Shown piece by piece: positions 27,742-36,185 of a DNA stretch of 64,000 nt; position 1 is the first letter of the stretch, and each line of letters starts with the position of its first letter. The notes below the pieces were generated by a model, which did not search any database, was not told the DNA's origin, and saw only the letters and a program-made list of their open reading frames with translations. Source of the DNA: Bacteroidota bacterium (lineage in GTDB: Bacteria > Bacteroidota > Bacteroidia > Palsa-965); the NCBI GenBank assembly GCA_020402865.1, contig JADBYT010000033.1, forward strand, positions 1 to 64,000. Direction: 5' to 3'. Both the position numbers and the translations under genes were made by a program.

Positions 27742-28263
27742 TCAGGCTGTAATTGCAAACGCCCGTTCAGCAATAATCTTAAACCATGCCGTAAACTTTT
27801 CAGGTTCGGCAGACATTTCAGCCAGTAAATCATCTCTGCGTACCCATCTCCAGTCCATTACTTCAGCCGGATCAGGCTGCGGGTTGGTGTCGGAAATACC
27901 TGTAAATACATGATCGAGTTCATGTTCGGTAAGTTCATGATCAAGATCAGCGCGGTAAATGAACTGGAACTGATGTGTGAGTTCGCAAACCATTCCCATT
28001 TCTTCGCGCAGGCGGCGCACGGCGGCCTCACCGGCAGTTTCACCATCGCGGGGATGGCTGCAGCAGGTGTTTGTCCAAAGCCCGCCCGAATGGTATTTCT
28101 CAAGTGCGCGGCGATGTATGAGCAATTCGCCCCGGCTGTTGAACACGAAAACCGAAATAGCCCGGTGCAGGAGTCCTTTACGGTGTGCATCAAGCTTTTC
28201 CATGAGCCCTGTCTGACGATCGTGTTCGTCAACCAGCACAACAAACTCGGTGGTGTTGATCAT
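27742..28263 (-). CDS. idi: Isopentenyl-diphosphate delta-isomerase (type 1)
   Basis: 173 residues. It interconverts isopentenyl and dimethylallyl diphosphate, supplying the carotenoid pathway encoded just upstream. The Nudix-like fold shows VFNSRGELLIHRRA, the catalytic cysteine region GGLWTNTCCSHPRDGE, RRLREEMGM, the catalytic glutamate region HELTEHELDHVF, and PAEVMDWRWV. Length is normal for bacterial type 1 enzymes. Its ATG overlaps the stop of the preceding gene by four bases (ATGA), so it is translationally coupled in the crt operon. Confidence 0.92.
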   Translation of the reverse strand: MINTTEFVVLVDEHDRQTGLMEKLDAHRKGLLHRAISVFVFNSRGELLIHRRALEKYHSGGLWTNTCCSHPRDGETAGEAAVRRLREEMGMVCELTHQFQFIYRADLDHELTEHELDHVFTGISDTNPQPDPAEVMDWRWVRRDDLLAEMSAEPEKFTAWFKIIAERAFAITA

Positions 28264-28796
28264 TTCTTAACGGGCGATACTTTTAAAATGGCCGCGAGTT
28301 GCTGCTTTTCGGCAGCACTTAGCTGTGTGCTTTGTTCGAGGTATTTGGCAATGCGGCAATAAAGATCGTAATCATCAGCCGATAATTGACTGAGGCCTTC
28401 AAGCAAAAACTTTTTATCGGCGGCAAGCTGTGTGTTGTAGCCCAGAAAAGAAGGTGCGCCGCACTGTACCGTAAATCGAAGGTAACGCAGCTCCATCAGC
28501 TGAGGCTGTTTTGTCACTGCGGCTTCGAGTTTGGCCTTGCCCGAATTGAAACGGGAAAGCTTGGTGTACGGGTTTGCCGAAAATTGCGCATGAATTGTTT
28601 CACCCGCACCCAGATAACCGTGCATTACTGCATTGCTTTCAACCGTATGCCCGCGCACCATACCAAGCAATGATTCGCAAAGCGTTTCTCCTTTGCTGGC
28701 ATTTTCGAAACGGTTGCGCACCTGCAACAACGTGGGCGATGGCGCACCGGCCGCCACGGCTGTAAGCAGTAAAAGCAGCATTGCAGCTATACGCAT
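28260..28796 (-). CDS. Uncharacterised exported protein inside the carotenoid operon
   Basis: 178 residues with signal peptide MRIAAMLLLLLTAVAAGAPS. The remainder is mostly helical (ETLCESLLGMVRGHTVESNA, LEAAVTKQPQLMELRYLRF, LSADDYDLYCRIAKYLEQ) with three cysteines. I do not recognise a family. It overlaps both neighbours (one base with crtB, four with idi), so it is firmly part of the operon, yet an exported protein is not an expected pathway enzyme. Not a beta-carotene hydroxylase: no histidine boxes. Confidence 0.75.
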   Translation of the reverse strand: MRIAAMLLLLLTAVAAGAPSPTLLQVRNRFENASKGETLCESLLGMVRGHTVESNAVMHGYLGAGETIHAQFSANPYTKLSRFNSGKAKLEAAVTKQPQLMELRYLRFTVQCGAPSFLGYNTQLAADKKFLLEGLSQLSADDYDLYCRIAKYLEQSTQLSAAEKQQLAAILKVSPVKK

Positions 28797-29632
28797 CAGA
28801 TCAGGTTAAGGCTGTGGCGCACGTACGACGTAACAAACAATGCATACTTGCGGCGGTTGGGAATACGCACACGCTCATCAAGAATATGTCTGGGCGCAAG
28901 CGATTTGATTTTGCGAAACAGTGAGAAATAGTAGATATAAGCCACATACACACCAAACCTTGCCTTACGCGAAAGTTTGAGAATGCCTTCGTAACCGTTT
29001 CTGAAATCAACCTCAATATCTTCTTCCACGCGGCGTTTGGTTTCCTCGTCCCAGCGTGTAATATCCACACCCGGAAAATACGTGCGCCCCATTCCCACAT
29101 AATCATCACGCATATCGCGCAGGAAGTTGATTTTCTGAAATGCCGAACCCAGCCGCATTGCATACCAGCGCAGTTCTTCGTATTTCGCATTATCCCCTTC
29201 CACAAATACTTTCAGGCACATCAGGCCCACCACTTCAGCCGAGCCAAGAATATACTTTTCGTATTCGTCCTGACTATACTCGCGCTTACCCAGATCCATT
29301 TCCATACTGAACAGAAATGCATCAATGAGCTCACGGTCTATACCGTAGCGGTTTACTACTTCCTGAAAGCTTTGCAGGATGGGATTGAGGCTGATACGCT
29401 GTTCGATGGCGAGATAGGTATCACGCTTAAAATCGGCAAGCAGTTGTTTCTTGTCGAAATCGTGAAACGTATCTACAATTTCGTCGGCAAAGCGCACAAA
29501 GCCGTAGATGGAGTAAATCGGATCACGGAATTCTTTGGCAAGGAAGCGAATGCCCAGCGAGAACGAGGTACTGTAGGCGCGCGTTACCTGCCGGCTGGTG
29601 CGGATACAAACGTGGTCATACAAGCTTTTCAT
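28796..29632 (-). CDS. crtB: Phytoene synthase (squalene/phytoene synthase family)
   Basis: 278 residues. It condenses two geranylgeranyl diphosphates to phytoene. The two aspartate-rich sites are present: FVRFADEIVDTFHDFD (about residues 47-62) and INFLRDMRDDYVGMGRTYF (about 170-188). The motifs YSTSFSLGIRFL and EVVGLMCLKVF also fit trans-isoprenyl synthases. Its start overlaps the crtI stop region by 17 bases, the usual crtI-crtB arrangement of Bacteroidota. Squalene synthase activity is less likely given the neighbour. Confidence 0.92.
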   Translation of the reverse strand: MKSLYDHVCIRTSRQVTRAYSTSFSLGIRFLAKEFRDPIYSIYGFVRFADEIVDTFHDFDKKQLLADFKRDTYLAIEQRISLNPILQSFQEVVNRYGIDRELIDAFLFSMEMDLGKREYSQDEYEKYILGSAEVVGLMCLKVFVEGDNAKYEELRWYAMRLGSAFQKINFLRDMRDDYVGMGRTYFPGVDITRWDEETKRRVEEDIEVDFRNGYEGILKLSRKARFGVYVAYIYYFSLFRKIKSLAPRHILDERVRIPNRRKYALFVTSYVRHSLNLI

Positions 29633-31124
29633 GGGCTTTTGCTTTTTGTTCGTGAGCTACAAGATCACTTACCACCAAGCCGGAAATGAGTGACGGCGGC
29701 ACTCCCGGGCCGGGCACAGTAAGCTGTCCGGTATAGTAGAGGTTGGAAATTTTGTTGCTTTTTACAGATGGTTTCATAAATGCAGTTTGCCGCAGTGTAT
29801 TGGCCAAACCGTAAGCATTGCCGCGGAACGAGTTGTAATCATTTACAAAATCGCGGTGGGCATAGCTGCGTTTATACACAATGTGCGAACGAATATCATG
29901 CCCGGCCTGACGTTCAAGACGGTCCATGATGAGATTGAAATATTTTTCACGCACCGCTTCAGTGTCGTTGTCGAGACCCGGCGCTACAGGTATGAGCAGG
30001 AACAGATTTTCACATCCTTCGGGCGCAACGGTCGTATCTGTTACCGAAGGTGCTGACACATAAAACAAAGGCTTTGAGGGCCAGCGTGGCTCATCGTAAA
30101 TTTCAACTGCATGCGCATCAAACGATTCGTCGAAAAACAGGTTATGATGCAGCAAATTGTTTACACGCCGGTTTACGCCTACATAATAAAGTAAGCACGA
30201 CGGTGCCATGCGGCGTTTGTTCCAGTAAGCTTCAGAATAACGTCGTTCCGCCTGACCGAGAAGTTTTTGTTCCACATGGTGGTAGTCGGCACCGGCCACC
30301 ACCACATCGGCATTAATTATATCGCCGTTTTCAAGGCGCACGCCGGTAGTTTTGTTTCCGGCCGTAACAATACGATTAACAGGTGCATTGAATCTGAACT
30401 TCACACCGTTTTCTTCGGCAAGTTTCACCATGCCTTCCACAATGCGATGCATGCCGCCCGGCGGATACCAGGTACCCAGTGCAATATCGGCATAGTTCAT
30501 CAGGCTGTACAGGGCCGGTGTACGGCGGGGTGTTTCGCCCAGAAACAGCACCGGAAATTCCATGAGGGCGGTAATTTTCGGATGCGTGAAATATTTCCGT
30601 ACATGCTTGTGCATGTTGCGGAACATATCGAGCTTAAATAAGCTGGTTACAATTCTGAAATCGGCAAACTCACGCAGTGACACACTTGGTTTGTACACGA
30701 ATTCATTAATACCTACTTCATACTTGTAACGTGCTTCTTCCAGAAAACTGCGAAGTGCGGCAGCACTGCCCGGTTCGATTTTTTCAAGCTCTTTTCCAAG
30801 TTCCGCAATACTTGCCGGAACATCAAGTACATCATCAACACCATAAATTACCCGATACGAAGGATCAAGGCGAACAAGCTCATAATAATCGGAAACTGAT
30901 TTGCCGAACCGGTTGAAATAACTTTCAAACACATCAGGCATCCAGTACCAGCTTGGGCCCATATCAAACATAAAACCCGACTCACTGAACTTTCGTGCAC
31001 GGCCACCGGGAGTTGCGTTTTTCTCCACAATTGTCACGTCGAATCCATGCCGCGCCAAACCGGTGGCGGCAGAAAGTCCGGCAAAACCCGAACCAATTAC
31101 AACAGCTGTTTGCTTTTTCGACAT
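29616..31124 (-). CDS. crtI: Phytoene desaturase
   Basis: 502 residues from the ATG at 31124 (MSKKQTAVVIGSGFAGLSAA). It introduces double bases into phytoene to give lycopene or neurosporene. The FAD-binding Rossmann motif GSGFAGLSAATGLARHG is at residues 11-27, followed by VVEKNATPGGRARKF-type residues and DMGPSWYWMPDVFE. The C-terminal CrtI signature is clear: NLYYTGQLTVPGPGVPPSLISG. First gene of the operon crtI-crtB-unknown-idi. No lycopene cyclase or hydroxylase is in the window, so the final pigment cannot be predicted. Confidence 0.93.
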   Translation of the reverse strand: MSKKQTAVVIGSGFAGLSAATGLARHGFDVTIVEKNATPGGRARKFSESGFMFDMGPSWYWMPDVFESYFNRFGKSVSDYYELVRLDPSYRVIYGVDDVLDVPASIAELGKELEKIEPGSAAALRSFLEEARYKYEVGINEFVYKPSVSLREFADFRIVTSLFKLDMFRNMHKHVRKYFTHPKITALMEFPVLFLGETPRRTPALYSLMNYADIALGTWYPPGGMHRIVEGMVKLAEENGVKFRFNAPVNRIVTAGNKTTGVRLENGDIINADVVVAGADYHHVEQKLLGQAERRYSEAYWNKRRMAPSCLLYYVGVNRRVNNLLHHNLFFDESFDAHAVEIYDEPRWPSKPLFYVSAPSVTDTTVAPEGCENLFLLIPVAPGLDNDTEAVREKYFNLIMDRLERQAGHDIRSHIVYKRSYAHRDFVNDYNSFRGNAYGLANTLRQTAFMKPSVKSNKISNLYYTGQLTVPGPGVPPSLISGLVVSDLVAHEQKAKAHEKLV

Positions 31125-31226
31125 AGGCAATTCAAAATCAGGAGACTGCAACTGTTTATACCTAGCACATTCTCCAACACTTTCCATTAAACAAGCCGAG
31201 GCTCTTATTGTTGTTTATGTGAATAA

Positions 31227-31250
31227 GCGGATCAATAATTTTTAATCCGC
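31227..31250. other. Orphan hairpin between divergent crtI and purB
   Basis: Arms gcggat (31227-31232) and atccgc (31245-31250) around an A+T-rich loop. It lies between two divergent genes and so is not an obvious terminator. It may be regulatory. Confidence 0.3.
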
Positions 31251-31369
31251 ACAGCGCCACACACCCTATTAAAACCCAAACCGGGCCTGATTGTTCAAAA
31301 ATGTTCTTTTTTTTATGCTTTGGTCGTTTTTCAGTCCGAACGACCTGCCTTTATAGCCCTGATCTTTTG

Positions 31370-31377
31370 TACCTTCG
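31370..31377 (+). promoter_or_regulatory. Probable -7 box of purB
   Basis: TACCTTCG, one mismatch from TAnnTTTG, lies 22 bases before the ATG at 31400. The same variant precedes the E1 dehydrogenase gene at 63477-63484. Confidence 0.45.
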
Positions 31378-31399
31378 CGCTTTCTTTTTAACAAGCAGT

Positions 31400-32743
31400 A
31401 TGGCATTCGAATCGCTTCAGGCAATTTCTCCGGTTGACGGACGCTACCGTCGGCACACAGCCGTTTTGGCTGATTATTTTTCCGAATCGGCGTTGATCCG
31501 CTACCGCATTCGAATTGAAACTGAATATCTGATAGCCTTGTGCCGTTTGCCTCTGCCTCAGTTAAGCGGCATCAGCGAAAGCCGTTTTGCTGACCTGCGT
31601 GCTGTAATGTACGAGAATTTTACGCAGGCAGATGCCGAGGCGGTTAAACAGATTGAACAAACCACCAACCACGATGTAAAAGCCGTGGAGTATTTTATGA
31701 AAGAAAAGCTCGATTTGCTTGGTCTTTCTGAATACAAGGAGTTTGTTCATTTCGGCCTTACCTCGCAGGATGTAAACAACACCGCCACACCGCTGCTTTT
31801 GCGCGAAGCGCACGAACAGGTGCTGCTGCCACTGATCAACGAAACGCTTGCCCTGCTCGAAAAGCAGGCCGCCGATTGGGAAAACGTACCCATGCTGGCA
31901 CGCACACACGGGCAGCCCGCCTCGCCCACCCGCCTGGGCAAAGAAATACGCGTATTTACCGAACGCCTCCGCGCACAGCTTGAACTACTGGCACAGGTTC
32001 CGTTTGCAGCCAAGTTTGGCGGCGCCACCGGCAATTTCAATGCGCATCACGTGGCGTATCCGCAAACCAACTGGAAAAAGTTTGGCGATGATTTTGTGGC
32101 TTCACTCGGCCTGAAACGATCGCATCCCACTACGCAAATTGAACACTACGATCATCTGGCGGCTTATTTCGACGGACTCAAGCGTATTAACACCATACTG
32201 GTAGATCTGAGCCGCGATTTCTGGGCCTACATTTCCATGAACTACTTCCGCCAGCAGATCAAAGCCGGCGAGGTAGGCTCATCGGCCATGCCGCACAAGG
32301 TAAATCCCATCGACTTTGAAAATGCCGAGGGAAATTTTGGCATTGCCAACGCGCTGTTTGAACATCTCAGCGCCAAGCTCCCCATCTCGCGCCTGCAGCG
32401 TGATCTTACCGACTCTACCGTGCTGCGCAATGTAGGCGTGCCGGTGGCGCATACGGTAATTGCGCTGCGCTCACTGCAAAAAGGCCTGAGTAAAGTACTG
32501 CTTAACGAAGCCGCCCTCCACGCCGATCTTGAAGCCAACTGGGCCGTAGTGGCCGAAGCCATTCAAACCATCCTGCGCCGCGAAGGCTATCCGCAGCCTT
32601 ACGAAGCCCTCAAAGGCCTTACACGCACCAACGAAGCCGTAACCGCCTCCACCATTGCCGCGTTTATTGATACGCTGAATGTGAATGATTTGGTGAAGGA
32701 TGAATTAAAAGCGATTTCGCCGTTTAATTACACGGGGATTTAA
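31400..32743 (+). CDS. purB: Adenylosuccinate lyase
   Basis: 447 residues from the ATG at 31400 (MAFESLQAISPVDGRYRRHT). An earlier in-frame start would overlap the promoter box. It cleaves adenylosuccinate to AMP and SAICAR to AICAR in purine synthesis. Visible motifs are EFVHFGLTSQDVNNTA, LARTHGQPASPTRLGKE and the fumarase/aspartase signature SSAMPHKVNPIDFENAEG (about residues 293-310). Length and the DGRY N-terminus match the longer PurB type seen in E. coli. The glycosyltransferase gene follows after four bases. Confidence 0.94.
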   Translation: MAFESLQAISPVDGRYRRHTAVLADYFSESALIRYRIRIETEYLIALCRLPLPQLSGISESRFADLRAVMYENFTQADAEAVKQIEQTTNHDVKAVEYFMKEKLDLLGLSEYKEFVHFGLTSQDVNNTATPLLLREAHEQVLLPLINETLALLEKQAADWENVPMLARTHGQPASPTRLGKEIRVFTERLRAQLELLAQVPFAAKFGGATGNFNAHHVAYPQTNWKKFGDDFVASLGLKRSHPTTQIEHYDHLAAYFDGLKRINTILVDLSRDFWAYISMNYFRQQIKAGEVGSSAMPHKVNPIDFENAEGNFGIANALFEHLSAKLPISRLQRDLTDSTVLRNVGVPVAHTVIALRSLQKGLSKVLLNEAALHADLEANWAVVAEAIQTILRREGYPQPYEALKGLTRTNEAVTASTIAAFIDTLNVNDLVKDELKAISPFNYTGI

Positions 32744-32747
32744 CCTC

Positions 32748-33620
32748 ATGTTCATCTCCGGCTTCACCATCGTCCGCAATGCCATCCGCTTCGACTACCC
32801 GGCGGTGGAAGCCATACGCTCAATTCTCCCGCTTTGCGATGAAGTGATTGTGGCTGTGGGCAAATCAGACGATGAAACGCTGCAGCTGATACGTAATATA
32901 AACGATCCGAAAATCCGCATCATTGAAACGGTATGGGACGATTCGCTGCGTGAAGGCGGGCGTGTGCTTGCAGTAGAAACCGATAAAGCCTACGCAGCCA
33001 TTTCGCCGCAGGCCGACTGGTGTATTTATATTCAGGCCGACGAAGTGTTTCACGAGGCCGATTATCAGGCTATACGTGAAACCATGCAGCGGTGGAAAGA
33101 AGACAAGTCGGTGCAAGGGCTGCTTTTCCGTTACCGGCATTTCTATGGCTCCTACAGCTACGTGGGCGATTCGCGGCGGTGGTACAGAAACGAAATACGC
33201 ATTGTGCGTAAAACCGACAACATCTGCTCCTACCGCGATGCGCAGGGATTTCGCACACGCAGCAATGAAAAACTGCGTGTAAAACCGGTAAACGCTACCG
33301 TTAATCATTATGGCTGGGTAAAACCGCCCGAAGCACAACAGGCTAAGCAGCAATCGTTTCATAAAATGTGGCACGATGATGAATGGATGAAACGAAACAT
33401 TCCGCAGGTAAACCAATTCGATTACTCGCAAATTGATTCGCTGGTTCATTTTACAGGCACACATCCGAAAGTAATGCAGCCACGCATTGACCGGATGAAC
33501 TGGGAATTTACATTCGACCCCACAAAGCGGAAAATGAGTGTAAAAGTTCGGTTGCTGATGTGGATTGAAAAACTCACCGGCTGGCGGCCGGGTGAGTATA
33601 AAAACTATAAGCTCGGTTAG
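32748..33620 (+). CDS. Glycosyltransferase family 2
   Basis: 290 residues. N-terminal GT-A fold: ISGFTIVRNAIRFDYPAVE, EAIRSILPLCDEVIVAVG and DWCIYIQADEVFHEADY, in which QADEV occupies the place of the DxD metal site. The end is basic and helical (RLLMWIEKLTGWRPGEYKNY) without membrane segments. It probably transfers a sugar to a surface glycan or lipid. Donor and acceptor cannot be told. It starts four bases after purB and is likely co-transcribed, although the functions are unrelated. Confidence 0.85.
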   Translation: MFISGFTIVRNAIRFDYPAVEAIRSILPLCDEVIVAVGKSDDETLQLIRNINDPKIRIIETVWDDSLREGGRVLAVETDKAYAAISPQADWCIYIQADEVFHEADYQAIRETMQRWKEDKSVQGLLFRYRHFYGSYSYVGDSRRWYRNEIRIVRKTDNICSYRDAQGFRTRSNEKLRVKPVNATVNHYGWVKPPEAQQAKQQSFHKMWHDDEWMKRNIPQVNQFDYSQIDSLVHFTGTHPKVMQPRIDRMNWEFTFDPTKRKMSVKVRLLMWIEKLTGWRPGEYKNYKLG

Positions 33621-33846
33621 CTTACACGCCACTGCTTTATCCAAAAATTATTTTGAGATATCCGCTGTGTTAATAGTTTACACCGGAGCGATTTTACATT
33701 TACATATGCATTAATAATTCGTGCATCAAAACCTTTGAATCAGCTAAAAACAATCAGTTTATCAGCATCTTCGGTTGCGGATTCAGGATTTACGAATTCT
33801 TGTTTTTGAATTTACCTTGCTTCATGCTGACGTAATACAGCGGGAA

Positions 33847-33854
33847 TAGTTTTG
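33847..33854 (+). promoter_or_regulatory. Bacteroidota -7 box of the PhoX-like gene
   Basis: TAGTTTTG lies 21 bases before the ATG at 33876. No well-spaced TTG was found upstream. The remaining 33621-33846 region is A+T-rich and empty. Confidence 0.5.
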
Positions 33855-33875
33855 CGGACGTAAACAATTACACAC

Positions 33876-36092
33876 ATGACCACAAAACTACACCTCACTG
33901 CATTTGCAGTAATGCTTGCAGGCGCGGCCGTTGCACAGGTAAACCTCCAGCAGCATTCGGTAACACCGCCTCTTGTGACCCTCAACACATCTGCATTTCC
34001 CAACACGCAGGTGTATGGATTAATTGGCAGCCGTGATTCGCTGGCCGCTTCTCCCGGCTATCGTTTCGGTGGCTCGGCCGACGGTGCGGGCATTATCCGC
34101 AATGCCGACGGTTCATTTACCATGGTTGTGAACCACGAAGATAATTTCGCTGTATCACGCCTTCAGCTGAACAGCAATTTTGCCCCTGTGCGCGGCGAGT
34201 ATCTGCTGAACTCAAATGCCGGCATGTGGCGTCTCTGCTCGGCCACACTGGCTACACCGCAGGAACACGGCTTCGGTCCTACATTCCTTACCTGCGGCGA
34301 ATCGGGCGTGGAATCAATGACACACAGCGTAAACCTTTTCGCCAATCCGCTTACCGATTCACTCTCGGCAGCTAATTCAACCATTGCCCGCGGACTTGGC
34401 CGCTGGAGTGCTGAAAACGCAGTACCGCTTCCGGCTGCTACCTACAACAAAACCATCGTAATTATTGGCGACGACGACAGCGGCCCGAACGGTGGCCAGC
34501 TTGCCATGTATATGAGTAATGTAATAGGTGATCTGAACAACGGCAAAATTTACGTACTCCGCCGCACCGATCTCAACCAGCGCGAACGTTCTATCATACC
34601 CGGCCAAACCTACGCCGTTGAATTTGTAGAAGTGCCCAATGGCGCCTCGCTTACAGGTGCACAGCTTGATGCCTACAGCAGTCAGACACTCAGCTGCATT
34701 GAGTTTCAGCGCGTGGAAGATATCGACTACCGCAAAGGCGGACCCGCTGCTGCACGCGAAATTTATTTTAACGCAACCGGTGCAGCCAACGCCGACTCAC
34801 TTGACCGTACGGTGTGGGGACGCGTATATCGTCTTGTGCTTGATCCCAACAATCCGCTTCAGGGCACACTCGAATGCATTATCAACGGCGACGATAAGAG
34901 CGCGTCAAATCCTTACCGCGAACTTTATCAGCCCGACAATATCTGCGTAACGCAGGATTATATATATGTGCAGGAAGACCCCAATGGTTACAGCTTTGCC
35001 GCTGCCCTTCCTTATGTACACGATGCACGTATTTATCAGTACGACATACAGACAGGTGCATGGACTACACTCATGGAACTTAACCACCACCGCTCTATGG
35101 TTGACAGTGCAGTTTACAACCGCAACAGTGCCGGCACTGCATTTTCGCGCAGCGGTATTGGCAGCTGGGAATATGGTGCAATGATTGATCTTACTCCGGC
35201 CGAAATCCCCAACGCATTCCTGATCTGTCTGCAGCCCCACACCTGGCGATATCCTGAATTCTCAGGCGTTGACGGTGGCACACTTCGTCCTACCGAAAAG
35301 CAGGGCAGCATGCTCATTACCGTAACCAACATTCCCCGTGTAAAAATTACCACACCCGTGGTAAGTGCCGACAGCATTTGCACAGGCAATACAGCTGTAC
35401 TCAGCGCCACCGGAGGCAACTCATTCTGGGCTACCAACGGTACACGCTACCACTGGTACACACAACCCACCGGCGGCACACCTGTGTTTACCGGCGCTAC
35501 ATACAACACACCCGCACTCAGCACAAGCGTAACCTATTATGTTGAAGTTGAAGTTGACGGCGTGGTTGGCAGCAGCCGCACACCGGTTACAGCAACTGTA
35601 AATCAGGTTCCGGCAATGCCTGTAATTAATCAGAGCGGAACTGTGCTTGTATCAAGCTCAACAGCGGGTAACCAGTGGTACCGCAACGGCGTGGCTATGC
35701 CCGGCATTACCACACCTTCAATTGTAGTAACTCAGGACGGCTACTATTCAGTAGTAGTAACCATCAACGGATGTGAGTCGCCTGCTTCACAGGAAGTATT
35801 TATGAATGTTACTTCGGTAGAGGAAACCGTACTCAATAATAATGTGCGTGTATTCCCCAACCCGAACGATGGTTCATTTACCCTCAATTTCAACAGCAAT
35901 GAACCTACAGAGAGTTTCCGCGTGGAAGTTGTAAACAGTGTGGGACAAACTGTATATACCGAGAAAGTAGCCCGTTTCAACGGCCGCTACAACCAGCAGC
36001 TCGATCTGAGCATGGAAGCTGACGGCGTATATATTGTAAATATTTATACTGATAATGGTGTATTCCAGCAGCAACTGGTTAAACAGCACTAA
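33876..36092 (+). CDS. PhoX/DUF839-like secreted protein with Ig-like and T9SS sorting domains
   Basis: 738 residues with signal peptide MTTKLHLTAFAVMLAGAAVA. Residues about 45-480 resemble the DUF839/PhoX alkaline-phosphatase-like beta-propeller (YRFGGSADGAGIIRNADGSF, NHEDNFAVSRLQL, VIIGDDDSGPNGGQLAMYM, LYQPDNICVTQDYIYVQED). Two Ig-like stretches follow (STSVTYYVEVEVDG; NQWYRNGVAMPGITTPSI). The last 80 residues (VRVFPNPNDGSFTLNF to QQLVKQH) are a T9SS type A sorting domain. It is likely an exported phosphatase or phytase-like enzyme. The catalytic residues were not verified. Confidence 0.83.
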   Translation: MTTKLHLTAFAVMLAGAAVAQVNLQQHSVTPPLVTLNTSAFPNTQVYGLIGSRDSLAASPGYRFGGSADGAGIIRNADGSFTMVVNHEDNFAVSRLQLNSNFAPVRGEYLLNSNAGMWRLCSATLATPQEHGFGPTFLTCGESGVESMTHSVNLFANPLTDSLSAANSTIARGLGRWSAENAVPLPAATYNKTIVIIGDDDSGPNGGQLAMYMSNVIGDLNNGKIYVLRRTDLNQRERSIIPGQTYAVEFVEVPNGASLTGAQLDAYSSQTLSCIEFQRVEDIDYRKGGPAAAREIYFNATGAANADSLDRTVWGRVYRLVLDPNNPLQGTLECIINGDDKSASNPYRELYQPDNICVTQDYIYVQEDPNGYSFAAALPYVHDARIYQYDIQTGAWTTLMELNHHRSMVDSAVYNRNSAGTAFSRSGIGSWEYGAMIDLTPAEIPNAFLICLQPHTWRYPEFSGVDGGTLRPTEKQGSMLITVTNIPRVKITTPVVSADSICTGNTAVLSATGGNSFWATNGTRYHWYTQPTGGTPVFTGATYNTPALSTSVTYYVEVEVDGVVGSSRTPVTATVNQVPAMPVINQSGTVLVSSSTAGNQWYRNGVAMPGITTPSIVVTQDGYYSVVVTINGCESPASQEVFMNVTSVEETVLNNNVRVFPNPNDGSFTLNFNSNEPTESFRVEVVNSVGQTVYTEKVARFNGRYNQQLDLSMEADGVYIVNIYTDNGVFQQQLVKQH

Positions 36093-36119
36093 GCTCAGTA
36101 TATACAGTCTATTTCATTC

Positions 36120-36151
36120 AAACACCTCTGCAAAAATTTGCAGAGGTGTTT
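36120..36151. terminator. Perfect hairpin between the PhoX-like and peroxidase genes
   Basis: Arms aaacacctctgcaaa (36120-36134) and tttgcagaggtgttt (36137-36151) are perfectly complementary with a two-base loop. It lies 27 bases after the stop of the PhoX-like gene. Confidence 0.75.
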
Positions 36152-36185
36152 GGTATTGATACCGGTAATTAATCTTTTTTGTCCG

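Noticed and set aside
28260-28796. Beta-carotene hydroxylase (crtZ), expected in this operon position
   Set aside because: No histidine boxes and no multiple membrane helices; it has a signal peptide and a soluble helical body.
36120-36151. Perfect palindrome considered as an operator of the peroxidase gene
   Set aside because: Its position just after a stop codon and its two-base loop fit a terminator hairpin better, although a regulatory role is not excluded.
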